Positions 26,801 to 34,830 of a stretch of 64,000 nucleotides of DNA are shown piece by piece. The notes beneath the pieces are model-generated. The model was not told where the DNA came from, did no database searches, and worked only from the letters and a program-made list of their open reading frames with translations. The stretch is from Chiridota heheva (taxonomy: Eukaryota; Echinodermata; Holothuroidea; Apodida; Chiridotidae), in NCBI GenBank assembly GCA_020152595.1, contig JAIGNY010000060.1, positions 1 to 64,000 on the forward strand, written 5' to 3'. The position numbers were made by a program, and so were the translations under genes. Numbering within the stretch: position 1 is the stretch's first letter; each line of letters starts with the position of its first letter.

Positions 26801-28512
26801 GGGAGGGTTTTGTTAGGAGTAAGGAATTTGTTTGGGCCAGGGGTGTAAACAGGAGGAAGGAGGGGGTGTTGTCTTGAGAGAGGTATTTTGAGAGCAGGAA
26901 TGTTGTTTGGGACAGATGATGAGGAGAATGGCAGGATGACTGGGTGAGTGTGTTGTCCATGTAGGGTGTTGCCATGGCAGATGGTGTTGTCTGGGGAGAA
27001 GTGGAGGTGTTGTCTGGGGAGAAATGGAGGCATTGTCATGGGAGGGGTGTTGTCATGAGTGATGAGTGTTGCCAGAGAGGGGTGTGTTCAAATAATTAAT
27101 TTTATGAAATTAGATCATAAAGCATTATAATGGTATTGCTTTTGATGTAATAAAATGCTTCTATAATATCGTCTTACATCAAAAACTGTGTTCTGGCATG
27201 AATATAGATAAAGACATTTGTATTGTCAAAATATTATCTACTTCTATGACACAACATTTGGATTTAAGATTACTATCTAACCATTGTACACAACTTTGTA
27301 AAATGGCTAGCTTATATTTGCTTTAAATAGACCAAATTTTCTGTTGTGGCACAAGTATCGTGTAGTGGTCGTAAACATCTTCTGAATCAATTTGCATGTT
27401 TTATCCAATCGACTACATCTCATCTGTAAAAGAAAGGTCAAAATGTTTCTTTTTCTATATTAGATTGAATTTGTTGCATTGTTCGTATGTGGACCTTAAA
27501 GGCATTAGTTCAGGAGTCAAGCAAATCCATCTTATATGAAAGAGGATTTCAAAAGACACAAAATGGTGAAGAAAGCATTCAAAAATCTTATTCCGTTAGA
27601 AGATATTAAAGATAAGCTCAGGGGTCAAGCAAGTCCATCTTATATGAAAGATTACTTCAAAAGACACAAAATGGTGGAGAAAGCATTCAAAAGTCTTATT
27701 CTGAAAGAAGATAGGATCATTTTCAAAACTGAAATTAGACATACAGATTCCTCAAAATCTTTGTGTCTTTATGTCAAAATTAAATAAACTTTCTTTAAAA
27801 TACATAAAGATTGAGGACTCTGAGGCTGTGGCAAAAAAAGATGTTTTCAAGTTTCTACAGAAATGCTAAAATCTTTGTTATAGGAGATGAAGTTTGGTAT
27901 CATTTGTATAGAAACGACTGAAATCAGACTAGTTGTGACCTTAAAGTATTTATGTATGCTATCATATTTGTCCCGCGACTTTGTGGCTTAAATACCATTG
28001 GATATGTCAGAAAAGTAGTAAAACAGAATCTAGTAAGGTTAATTATAATTTACCACCTGAAGAAAGTTTTAGGAAAAAAATTTAAATAGTAAGAAAGTTG
28101 AATAAATTTCTTTTAAAATACATTAATAATTGTTAAGAATGTGAGGATGAGGGCGCAAATTTTCCAAGTAGACTTAGTACACCAGTCATTTCTACACAGA
28201 TAAGACAAAGCTTTTAACTTCACTATCTCCTTAAAATATTCCAATGCTTCTTTCTTCACCATTTTGTTTCTTTTTTTGTCCTCTTTCATATAAGATGGAC
28301 TTGCTTGATCTATGGACCACTAAACTTATCCTTTTAATGGGTGGGGTTGAGCTCTTGCATAGCTGATGTTCAAATTCTTCTTCTGTTCTAGACAAGGTAT
28401 TATTCAACCAATGTCAGTGGGTCGAGACGGGACCCTGGTCTCTATAGAGGAGATGGTTGCTCGGGCAGAGCTTGCTGAACAACCAGGATCTGATTCCGAA
28501 GCCAATGACTGA
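8680..28512 (+). CDS. RIC8A: RIC8A (synembryn), 3' nine coding exons; 5' part outside the window
   Basis: Ric-8A is a cytosolic armadillo-like protein that folds nascent G-alpha i/q/12/13 subunits and acts as a receptor-independent exchange factor. Spliced coding segments: 8680-8896, 13124-13215, 14659-14820, 16862-16972, 18370-18431, 21868-21950, 24604-24754, 26255-26374 and 28392-28512 (stop TGA). All junctions are AG/GT and phases join correctly. Family landmarks in order: [74 protein letters not shown], the acidic casein-kinase-2-type cluster [12 protein letters not shown], and [20 protein letters not shown]. Roughly the last 370 residues are present, equal to the human protein from about residue 200 onward. 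One exon has a one-base frameshift. Confidence 0.93.
9040..10098 (+). mobile_element. CR1/L2-like LINE, 3' fragment with decayed RT C-terminus
   Basis: Broken frames (9047-9349, then 9478-9714) encode the C-terminal tail seen in CR1/L2-type RTs: [55 protein letters not shown] and [10 protein letters not shown]. The 3' end is marked by a short TAATAATAATAA tract near 10085. It is 5' truncated and lies in an intron in the sense direction. Confidence 0.85.
10099..10554. other. Non-coding intronic DNA
   Basis: AT-rich; no exon or repeat recognised between the LINE tail and the next MITE. Confidence 0.5.
10555..11110. mobile_element. MITE, about 556 bp, long terminal inverted repeats
   Basis: Starts TTAAAGGAATATTCCC and ends with its exact complement GGGAATATTCCTTTAA. 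Similarity between the inverted arms extends some 70 bases inward (CATATATGAT, AGAAACAAA, GTAGTGAAAAA) with scattered changes. No coding potential. A partial right arm recurs at about 11126-11182. Confidence 0.8.
11327..11908. mobile_element. MITE, about 582 bp, 30-bp terminal inverted repeats
   Basis: The left end at 11327-11356 (ATTAAAGGATTAGTTCTGTG onward) is the inverted complement of 11879-11908 with about two mismatches. Relatives lie at 8131, 24945, 27495 and possibly 15940-16330, which shares internal sequence GACTAGTTGTGAC. Non-coding and presumably mobilised by a transposase elsewhere. Confidence 0.8.
12121..12757. repeat. Minisatellite, 40-bp unit, about 16 copies
   Basis: Unit CATTGAGGGTTATAACATGC plus ACTTACAAGAGTATACTTAT. 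Very homogeneous, with one shortened unit near 12553. It is flanked by GCAGATCCAAG at about 12043 and CTTGGATCTGC at about 12830, so it appears to have expanded inside an inverted-repeat element. Confidence 0.95.
13124..13215 (+). CDS. RIC8A: RIC8A exon b
   Basis: Acceptor TTTGTAG, donor GTAAGC. It encodes [20 protein letters not shown] and then [10 protein letters not shown], with two bases left over. These join the C at 14659 to make Ser and continue into HTINLLT. Confidence 0.9.
13589..13680. repeat. Short minisatellite, 17-bp unit, about 5 copies
   Basis: Unit CCAGTTCCGCGAGGAAT with point variants, in the intron after RIC8A exon b. The rest of this intron (13216-14658) shows no other feature. 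Confidence 0.85.
14659..14820 (+). CDS. RIC8A: RIC8A exon c, with a one-base frameshift
   Basis: Acceptor GTTTTCAG, donor GTAAGT. In the frame set by the previous exon it reads [20 protein letters not shown] and PEP, which is family-like. From about 14731 only the neighbouring frame is family-like: [20 protein letters not shown], ending in LDK in phase 0 with the next exon. The switch lies at about 14726-14731 and is explained by one missing base. It is either a consensus error or a real inactivating deletion. Confidence 0.88.
14857..15090 (+). mobile_element. tRNA-derived SINE
   Basis: Box A TAGCTCAGTTG (10 of 11 consensus positions) and, 32 bases on, box B-like GGTTCAAGCCT form a tRNA-like head. 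It is followed by a tRNA-unrelated body with CCGTCCTTTGGAGGGGACGT, a sequence style common to deuterostome SINEs. The 3' limit is uncertain. Confidence 0.7.
15258..15847. repeat. Minisatellite, 37-bp unit, about 16 copies
   Basis: Purine-rich unit GAAAGCCGTTGGAAGAGGGG plus CAGAGGGGACAAGTTTT. A strand asymmetry (almost no C or T on +) runs through the array and creates spurious open frames on both strands. Private to the intron before RIC8A exon d. Confidence 0.95.
16340..16740 (-). mobile_element. Antisense LINE fragment, ORF2 C-terminus
   Basis: On the minus strand the tail [20 protein letters not shown], then [16 protein letters not shown], is the cysteine-poor C-terminal segment found after the RT in several LINE clades (RTE-, Jockey- and CR1-like). 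It is preceded by [10 protein letters not shown]. The clade cannot be told from this fragment. A small 24-bp duplication (TCTCCTGGGTATGGAGATTG) lies at its upstream edge near 16350-16395. Confidence 0.75.
16862..16972 (+). CDS. RIC8A: RIC8A exon d
   Basis: Acceptor CCATTTCAG, donor GTGAGT. 37 codons, phase 0 at both ends, ending [10 protein letters not shown], the counterpart of human ARKFLKAQ. Its last bases and donor are the founder of the 52-bp array that follows. Confidence 0.92.
16966..18190. repeat. Minisatellite, about 52-bp unit, about 24 copies, each derived from an exon/5' splice site
   Basis: The first unit is the end of RIC8A exon d plus its donor (GAAAGA then GTGAGTAGTAG). Every later unit repeats GAAAGAGTGAGTAGTAGAAG followed by TTGATTATACCATAACATCA and AGCATTGATGTT. 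Nine downstream units keep GTGAGT intact; others have GTGATT or ATGAGT. Several units are shortened. Confidence 0.93.
18370..18431 (+). CDS. RIC8A: RIC8A exon e
   Basis: Acceptor TTGTTACAG, donor GTAAGG. It encodes [20 protein letters not shown] and two bases of a Lys codon. VLPPL is an Ric-8A signature. Confidence 0.92.
18780..19165. repeat. Tandem repeat, roughly 190-bp unit, 2 to 3 copies
   Basis: TCATCAAGATATCTCAAGAT, then CTGATGACT and GGGTGGGGA, recur near 18799, 18957 and, more decayed, 19032 and 19130. A GTTT microsatellite precedes the first copy. Confidence 0.75.
19890..20342 (+). mobile_element. CR1/L2-like LINE, 3' terminal fragment
   Basis: Frames around 20087-20200 give [20 protein letters not shown] and [10 protein letters not shown], the conserved end of CR1/L2-type ORF2. 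The stretch ends with ATGGCGCTGTATAAGTACTT and a TTATTA tract, which is the usual 3' end. It is not the same copy as the fragment at 9040, from which it differs strongly. Confidence 0.8.
20343..21187. other. Non-coding intronic DNA
   Basis: AT-rich, no exon or repeat recognised. Confidence 0.45.
21188..21640. repeat. Minisatellite, 15-bp unit, about 30 copies
   Basis: Unit TCCTATTCAACTGGT. A single 3-base deletion near 21526 and point variants. A 15-bp unit keeps all three frames open, which yields artefactual ORFs. Confidence 0.95.
21868..21950 (+). CDS. RIC8A: RIC8A exon f
   Basis: Acceptor TGCTACAG, donor GTAAGA. It encodes [20 protein letters not shown] and LFILCKEN, closely matching human [20 protein letters not shown]. 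Confidence 0.95.
22025..22530. repeat. Minisatellite, about 37-bp unit, about 13 copies
   Basis: Unit TTTTCCTTTGTTACCCAACC plus AATCAACTGCTGGGGCA. The first five copies share GATACCCAACC variants and a 38-bp length; later copies are 37 bp. It starts about 75 bases after the donor of RIC8A exon f. Confidence 0.93.
22531..23389. other. Non-coding intronic DNA
   Basis: AT-rich. The part near 23060-23130 resembles 12000-12080 (GTTATGTATTTCTTTGAAAA), so an old MITE-like repeat is probable here. Confidence 0.45.
23390..24510. repeat. Minisatellite, 32-bp unit, about 35 copies, with 352-bp higher-order period
   Basis: Unit GTATACCCAATGGATTCTTT plus GTTCATATGTAC. Diagnostic variants (ATTACGTATACCTAATGAAT, then ACATATATCC, TGTTCATGTGTACG, TTCATTGGTACG) occur in the same order from about 23691 and again from about 24043. 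The offset is 352 bp, or eleven units. Confidence 0.95.
24604..24754 (+). CDS. RIC8A: RIC8A exon g
   Basis: Acceptor CATCCTCAG, donor GTGAGT. It encodes [20 protein letters not shown], then [20 protein letters not shown] and [11 protein letters not shown]. The Ser/Asp/Glu cluster corresponds to the casein-kinase-2 sites known to activate vertebrate Ric-8A. Confidence 0.96.
24945..25290. repeat. Minisatellite, 47-bp unit, about 7 copies, derived from a MITE end
   Basis: Unit AGTCCTCTTTCAGACAAGAT plus TAACTTGCTTGACCACTGAA and CTATTAA. This is the inverted terminal repeat of the MITE family at 11327 and 27495. The last copy ends ACTGAACTAATCC like the intact terminus. Confidence 0.88.
25985..26215. 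repeat. Cluster of ATTGATCAATTG-type palindromes
   Basis: CAATTGATCGATTGA, ATTGATCGC, CAATTGATCAATTG and ATCAATCAATAGATAGATCG occur within about 230 bases, and the upstream half (TGAAGTTAGATTGA) is itself duplicated near 25928 and 26125. Confidence 0.6.
26255..26374 (+). CDS. RIC8A: RIC8A exon h
   Basis: Acceptor TTTCTTTCAG, donor GTGAGA. It encodes [20 protein letters not shown], then [19 protein letters not shown], one of the best conserved blocks of the family. Confidence 0.96.
26390..27080. repeat. Degenerate G/T-rich repeat built on GTGTTGTC
   Basis: The motif GGGTGTTGTC or close variants recurs irregularly (26517, 26526, 26864, 27005 and others). The cleanest copies are two of TGTTGTCTGGGGAGAA with GGAGG at 26980-27035. 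It fills the 5' third of the last RIC8A intron. Confidence 0.7.
27495..28340. mobile_element. MITE, about 845 bp, same family as 11327-11908
   Basis: Left end CTTAAAGGCATTAGTTCAGG at about 27495; inverted right end at about 28298-28340 (GGACTTGCTTGATC to TTATCCTTTTAATG). The left end is duplicated internally at about 27604-27700 (GCTCAGGGGTCAAGCAAGTC), giving a nested look. Confidence 0.75.
28392..28512 (+). CDS. RIC8A: RIC8A terminal coding exon
   Basis: Acceptor TTCTGTTCTAG. It encodes [20 protein letters not shown], then [20 protein letters not shown] and TGA. The IQPM block and the acidic tail match the C-terminus of Ric-8A proteins. Confidence 0.95.
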
Positions 28513-28890
28513 TGCTGCTGACTGATTCAGATAACTGACTGACTCATGACAGAGCGTGACACCAGAGAAGATAAAAACTCATCTTTTACTGTCATAGTAG
28601 ATATTGTGGATTATGTGCAATTTTATTTGTAGTAAGGGTACATGGTCTTACATCAATGGTATCTGCAATTTTTATGTCAAAATGTGAAAAAATGATGAAA
28701 ACTGAGATAAAAAAATCATGATTGACGAATTGAGAGTAATAATGGTATACTAAGAATGTAAAATTTTGTGATTTTTTTTTATCACAAGATATAGAATTTG
28801 TTTTAGAATGTTTGTTGTATCTCTCTGTTGTAGCAGTCTGTTGTGTCTTGTTTCAAGATCATCTAATAAAATTTACTTGTAACATATGTT
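28513..28890 (+). other. RIC8A: RIC8A 3' untranslated region
   Basis: AT-rich sequence from the stop codon to just past the AATAAA signal. The exact cleavage site is inferred, not seen. Confidence 0.7.
28865..28870 (+). promoter_or_regulatory. RIC8A: Polyadenylation signal AATAAA of RIC8A
   Basis: Canonical hexamer about 350 bases after the stop, followed by a T/G-rich stretch. Confidence 0.7.
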
Positions 28891-28964
28891 GGGTCATGAA
28901 AAACTGAAAACCATTAAAACTAAATACCCTGGATTGGTTATTTTGAAGGTCTTTAAATTGTGTC

Positions 28965-29095
28965 ATTCTGTGTTCTGTACATTCTGTGTTCTCCACATTC
29001 TGTGTTCTGTACATTCTGTGTTCTGTACATTCTGTGTTCTCCACATTCTGTGTTCTCCACATTCTGTGTTCTCTACATTCTGTGTTCTTTTAAAC
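28965..29095. repeat. Minisatellite, 16-bp unit, about 8 copies
   Basis: Unit CATTCTGTGTTCTGTA, alternating with CATTCTGTGTTCTCCA, just after the RIC8A 3' end. Confidence 0.9.
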
Positions 29096-29469
29096 CCTTG
29101 CTTAAATATTATATGTAGCTCATATCTTGGAAAGCGAATTGATAAACATCTACATATAGTGATAGAATTATCAGTGAAAGAATTTGAATCCAAACATCTT
29201 AAACAGAAAGTATTCAATCCACGGATAACCCATTATCAGTAGTGCTGTAACAATATGTCAATTAACCATATTGTGCTTTATTGAATTGTACCACTTTTTA
29301 CTACCTAAGTTTCCTCCCGTGCTCGGAAGTCACACATAGTACTGTTCGAACTAAACTAGCACTGTATATACATATGGTAACTAGTTCTACAATTGTAGCC
29401 AAAAGTAGTTTCACTCCCTTTAAGCAATGTTGAAAGTTGCAATTTTACCATGTATGTTTTATACAATGT

Positions 29470-29535
29470 GCACAACATTGAATGGGGGAGGGGAGGTAAG
29501 TGGGGGGGGGGGAGGGAAGAAGGAGGGAGGGGGGA
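29470..29535. repeat. G-rich tract with G-quadruplex potential
   Basis: Runs of five to ten G separated by short A/T spacers. Four or more G runs satisfy the usual quadruplex pattern on the + strand. Confidence 0.6.
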
Positions 29536-29639
29536 TGCCTCTTAAATGTTTTTTTGAGTGATTGTACAATAACCAATGAATAAATCATTTGGAGCCGCAT
29601 ACCCAAAATAAGCACATAATGGAACGAAAGTGTACCTCA

Positions 29640-29735
29640 TATGGCTTACAACATTCTGTGTCTGCCAAAAAAGGGGGAGGCACGTTCTGCCAAAAAAGGG
29701 GGCGGCACATTCTGCCAAAAAAAGGGGGCAGCACA
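29640..29735. repeat. Short tandem repeat, about 28-bp unit, 3 to 4 copies
   Basis: CATTCTGCCAAAAAAGGGGG followed by CGGCA, repeated. Confidence 0.8.
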
Positions 29736-29811
29736 TTTTAAAGACACATAAACAACATTTATTATTCATTGATGTTGAGATATGTTATGAGTCAAAGAAA
29801 ATGTTGGGTTG

Positions 29812-30040
29812 GTGCTTATTAAAGCATCGGCGCTTATTAAAGCATGGGCGCTTATTAAAGCATGGGCGCTTATTAAAGCATGGGCGCTTATTAAAGCATG
29901 GGTGCTTAATAAAGCATGGGCGCTTATTAAAGCATGGGTGCTTATTAAAGCATGGGTGCTTATTAAAGCATGGGTGCTTATTAAAGCATGGGTGCTTATT
30001 AAAGCATGGGTGCTTATTAAAGCATGGGCGCTTATTCAAG
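29812..30040. repeat. Minisatellite, 18-bp unit, about 13 copies
   Basis: Unit AAAGCATGGGCGCTTATT (or GGTGC variant). It is directly followed by CATC repeats and the 3' terminus of an antisense LINE, suggesting it grew from that terminus. Confidence 0.93.
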
Positions 30041-30610
30041 CATCCATCCATCCATCCATCCATCCATGTTCATTTGTAGTAGGCGCCTTTTCCATAGGAT
30101 ACAAAGCGCCCAGAATGCTGCCCCAAAGTTCAGTAAGTAATACATGATTAAAAAAGAAAAGTCTTAAGACGTGTTTTGAACTGTCCAAGTGAACTGGCAT
30201 GGCGAATGTGTGAAGGCAAAGAGTTCCAAACATGGGGTGCTGCAGCTGAAAAAGCCCTAGAACCAGCTTTGGTGTTAGTTCTGGGTTCAGTCAGGAAGTT
30301 TTCAGAAGAGGAGCGAAGGGATCGTGCTGGTGTATAAAGTTTCAGACTGTTGGATATGTTTTCAGGTGATTGATGTATCAGGGATTTGTAGACAATAACA
30401 CATGTTTTGTATAAAATTCGCTGTGACACAGGGAGCCAATGCAATTTGTTGAGCAAGGGTGAGGCATGATCACGACGACGTTTCCTGAAGATAAGCTTAG
30501 CAGCTTTATTTTGGAGTTTCTGTAGGCGATTTACATTTTTCATGGTAATACCATTCAAAAGGGAATTACAGTAGTCCAAAGCATGGGCGTGTAGTACGCC
30601 GAATGTGGTA
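30041..30610 (-). mobile_element. CR1/L2-like LINE, 3' fragment with intact RT tail
   Basis: Minus-strand frame 30579-30148 encodes 143 residues without interruption: DYCNSLLNGI, LQKLQNKAAKLIF, DHASPLLNKLHWLPVSQRI, RSLRSSSENFL, GSRAFSAAAPHVWNSLP and FKTRLKTFLF. This is the C-terminal region of CR1/L2-type ORF2. The 3' end is ATGG/CATC microsatellite at 30046-30066. The open frame and good conservation make it the youngest of the LINE tails here. Confidence 0.88.
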
Positions 30611-31589
30611 TTGTAATATCCTGCTATTTCTTTTTCCTACCAAATGTACTGTTACCTACATATTGTGATGTCATTGCCACTTGTGAATAGCATACTCAAG
30701 CAAACTTTGTGAAAAGGAATTTTAAAACCTTTTCAAAAGAATGAGATTTGAATGGAATTTCTGCTGCAAATTTGTATTTATTTTATGCTTCCTTTCCGTA
30801 CATCTTCAGTTTTGTGGAAAAATTTAAATTTGCATCTTGAAAACCTTGTGTTTTGAGGAAATTCCGAGATTAGTAGTACTATTAGTTGTATGGACATATA
30901 GCGCAACGTCCAAGATAATTAATATCCAAATGTACAATATCATGATGGCCCTAACTGTTTTACATACAAAATGTTGCTCTTGATCCAGAGTCCATGATGT
31001 CCAGCCAAAAAGAGACTTGATCCCAGCCTCTGGTAACAAGACCACATTCAAGTCTAAGAACACAGATGTTTATATATACATGTAATGTTATTTTGTACTT
31101 AATTGGTTATTAGCTTCAACCTGTTGCTATTCTTTTTCACTGTGGTTTTATAGCTGGTATGTTATCTCGTTATTTTTAATGCAAGTTTTAAACTTTGAAT
31201 TCATCACAGACATTTAAAGGTATAGAGGGATTTCACCACGTGACTCTTACTCCCCTGGGAGCCATTTTGCAGGTCAGAGCTTTGCGCTTCTAATCTTCAC
31301 ACAGCTCGGTCACACGTAAAACAAAGACTCGGTCTAAAACATGTGCTAGCACGTGCTGGTGATGAAAACATGCGCTTGGCATGTAAAACACGTGATGGGC
31401 ATACAAACATGCGCTGGTTAAAATGAACTGGCCAGATGAATTAATGTTTTTAATATAAAATGATACTTTGTTTAGTCATAACTTGAAAACTAAATAAGCT
31501 TTTAAATTAAAAAAACTATTGTACTCAGAATTTCATGTTTTTTACATATCTAAAATCTGCTACTGTACATGTCCATAGTCCTTAAAGTT
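30611..31589. other. Intergenic DNA without recognised features
   Basis: Nothing I can name. Short frames are present but show no family resemblance. Confidence 0.45.
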
Positions 31590-31754
31590 GAATATCTCCT
31601 TAACGGAATAAGATATTGAATATCTTCTTAACGGAATAAGATATTGAATATCTCCTAAACGGAATAAGATATTGAATATCTCCTTAACGGAATAAGATAT
31701 TGAATATCTCCTTAACGGAATAAGATATTGAATATCTCCTTAACGGAATAAGAT
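31590..31754. repeat. Minisatellite, 28-bp unit, 6 copies
   Basis: Unit GAATATCTCCTTAACGGAAT plus AAGATATT. Each junction forms the palindrome GATATTGAATATC, so single strands could form serial hairpins. Confidence 0.93.
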
Positions 31755-33152
31755 AAGTTGAAGTAGTTCCTTCACCATTATGTTACCCACAGTTTAACCA
31801 CGATTAAGGTTGATCTACATTGACCATTTTTACATGGCAATTACAGGTTACCACATAATTAAGAGCCATTTATAAAACAATGGAGATGACCAACAGAGGT
31901 ATTTCACATCACGAATCAAGTCATTTAATATCTATTCTTCTTACAAATTGAGATTTTCTTGACCTCATGATCTTTTTTTGTAGATATTTGAATCAAAGTT
32001 TTTAATTTTTTTACATTTTTGCAATGCATGTAGAATTTCTGCAACCATTTTGTGGTTTGTCTGCACAGTAACAATATATAGAATATGGTGCATTATGGGT
32101 ACATAAGATCTTGGAAACTGTGGTGCTTCTTGTACGGTGGAAAAAAATTAATTTAGGAAGAAACAACTTGAAGAGGTATGGATGGGAACAAGCAGACTTG
32201 AAAAAAATCTACGTTTTGGCGGTTTTGGAGAAACATAAATTTGTGAGAAGATTTGTTGTTTTCATAAACAAAACAAAACTATTTTTTTTTTTTTTTTTAA
32301 TCCAACAATTTCTTGAGAAAGCAGCAGTACATATGGTCAATAAGTGCTCTATAACCGTCCCCCATGTAATTGTGCAATGAATAGTACGTTAAATTGTGAA
32401 AGAGGGCAGCATGTTAATATGTATTTACTACATTGATATTATTTCGGTCTCATTTTTTCATGGGAATATTTTCAACATCTTTATTCACAACCGCAGGAAA
32501 TATTATAATTACTTCTAGCTTTGGCGAACAGGTAACATTTCATTTTATATATCAAAAATCTTTTGAACAGCCATGATTCAAAAATCTATTATGAATATTT
32601 CAAAATTAAGGTGGAGAACTCTAACCTTAAGCTTTGATTTGTGTGCTACAGTATGTCAGTATGTACTTACTTGCGTATGGCCCACATGAAGGTAATACGC
32701 ATGCGTATTGTTGTTGTTTACACTTTCCCCTGCAGCTGATTGGTTGGTTAATAAATTGAAAATTCCCCCAGCATTTAATTGGTTGACGTACTTTGTTCGG
32801 CTAAAATCGGTTGAAAAGGTCTATATCATAAATTGAGATATGAATATTCAAAACCTCTCGGTGAAATGTATTGTTAAGATCTTGTAAATTAAACACGACT
32901 CATTTGTATGAAAAATAGTTCAACTTTTATTTGTTTCCACTAATTATAGAGAAGATGTTCTGCTATTATTTTCAATACTTTTGATATTTTGTTTTGTGTC
33001 TGTAGTTTAAGAACATTGTAAATAGGGATGAATGTATACAATACATTATTTGTCAAAACATTTGCGATGTAATTTTTCTTTTCTATCTATCTTTTAGACC
33101 TGCAAGATGAAAGGGGAAATTCCGTCTTCCTTTCGAGTGCCCGTTCCTGTTC
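31755..33152. other. Intergenic DNA without recognised features
   Basis: AT-rich, no repeat or gene seen. Confidence 0.45.
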
Positions 33153-34352
33153 CCCTTCAAGGGCTTAACTTCCCCACCTTGGAGGGCTTAACTCCCCCAT
33201 CTTGGAGGGTTAACTTCCCCACCTTGGAGGGCTTAACTTAACCACCTTGAAGGGCTTAACTCCCCCACCTTGGAGGGCATAACTTTCCCACTAAGAGGGC
33301 TTATCTCCCCCACCTTAGAGGGCTTCACCCCCACCTTGGAGGGCTTAACTCCACCACCTTGGAGGGCTTAACTTAACCACCTTGAAGGGCTTAACTCCCC
33401 CACCTTGGAGGGCTTAACTCCCCCATCTTGGAGGGTTAACTCCCCCACCTTGGAGGGCTTAACTTAACCACCTTGAAGGGCTTAACTCCCCCACCTTGGA
33501 GGGCCTAATTTCCCCACCTTGGAGGGCTTAACTCTCCTACCTTGGAGGGCTTAACTCAACCACCTTGGAGGGCCTAATTTCCCCACCTTGGAGGACTTAA
33601 CTCCCCCACCTTGGAGGGCCTAATTTCCCCACCTTGGAGGACTTAGCCTTCCACGTTGGAGGGCTTAATTTCCCCACCTTGGAGGGCTTAACTCAACCAC
33701 CTTGGAGAGCTTAACTCCCCCACCTTGGAGGGCTTAACTCCCCCATCTTGGAGGGCCTAATTTCCCCACCTTGGAGGACTTAACTCTCCTACCTTGGAGG
33801 GCTTAACTCCCCCATCTTGGAGGGCCTAATTTCCCCACCTTGGAGGGCTTAATTTCCCCACCTTGGAGGGCTTAACTCTCCTACCTTGGAGGGCTTAACT
33901 TCTCCACCTTGGAGGGCCTAATTTCCCCACCTTGGAGGGCTTAATTTCCCCACCTTGGAGGGCTTAACTCCCCCACCTTGGAGGGCTTAACTCCCCCATC
34001 TTGGAGGGCCTAATTTCCCCACCTTGGAGGGCTTAACTCTCCTACCTTGGAGGGCTTAACTTAACCACCTTGGAGGGCCTAATTTCCCCACCTTGGAGGA
34101 CTTAACTCCCCCACCTTGGAGGGCCTAATTTCCCCACCTTGGAGGGCCTAATTTCCCCACCTTGGAGGACTTAGCCTTCCACGTTGGAGGGCTTAATTTC
34201 CCCACCTTGGAGGGCTTAACTCTCCTACCTTGGAGGGCTTAACTTCCCCACCTTAGAGGGCTTAACTCCTCCGTCTTGAAGGGCTTAACTCCCCCATCTT
34301 GGAGGGCTTAACTTCCCCACCTTGGACGGCTTAACTCCCCACCTTGGAGGGC
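33153..34352. repeat. Minisatellite, 24-bp unit, about 50 copies
   Basis: Unit CCTTGGAGGGCTTAACTCCC plus CCAC, with several sub-variants (GGGCCTAATTTCCCC, GGACTTAGCCTTCC) that recur in blocks, indicating higher-order amplification. Confidence 0.95.
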
Positions 34353-34830
34353 TATTGAGATCAAGGATGATGTCATTGCAGAGTTTGAGCGGACCTTCAA
34401 TCTTGGACAAAACTCTTGAAACAGTTCAACGTGGCAAATAAATTTCACAATACTTGAAGATTTTCTGAAAATTGAAGAAAATTTCACAAAAATAAATGAA
34501 ATTTCCTGAAAATTAGAGGGCTTAATTTCCCCACCTTAGAAGGCTTTACTCCCCTATCTTGAAGGGCTTAATTCCCCAACCTTGGAGAGCTTAACTTTCC
34601 CACTTTGGAGGGCTTAACTTTCCCATCTTAGAGGGTTAAATCCCCCACCTTGGACGGCTTAACTCCCCACCTTGGAGGGCTATTGAGATCAAGGATGATG
34701 TCATTGCAGAGTTTGAGCGGACCTTCAATCTTGGACAAAACTCTTGAAACAGTTCAACGTGGCAAATAAATTTCACAATACTTGAAAATTTTCTGAAAAT
34801 TAAAGAAAATTTCACAAAAATAAATGAAAT
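34323..34830. repeat. Direct duplication of about 170 bp around a residual 24-bp array
   Basis: The stretch beginning with CTTGGACGGCTTAACTCCCC and continuing through GCTATTGAGATCAAGGATGA to TCACAATACTTGAA occurs at about 34320 and again at about 34650. Between the copies lie about seven more 24-bp units (34515-34650). The copies are nearly identical, so the duplication is recent. Confidence 0.85.
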
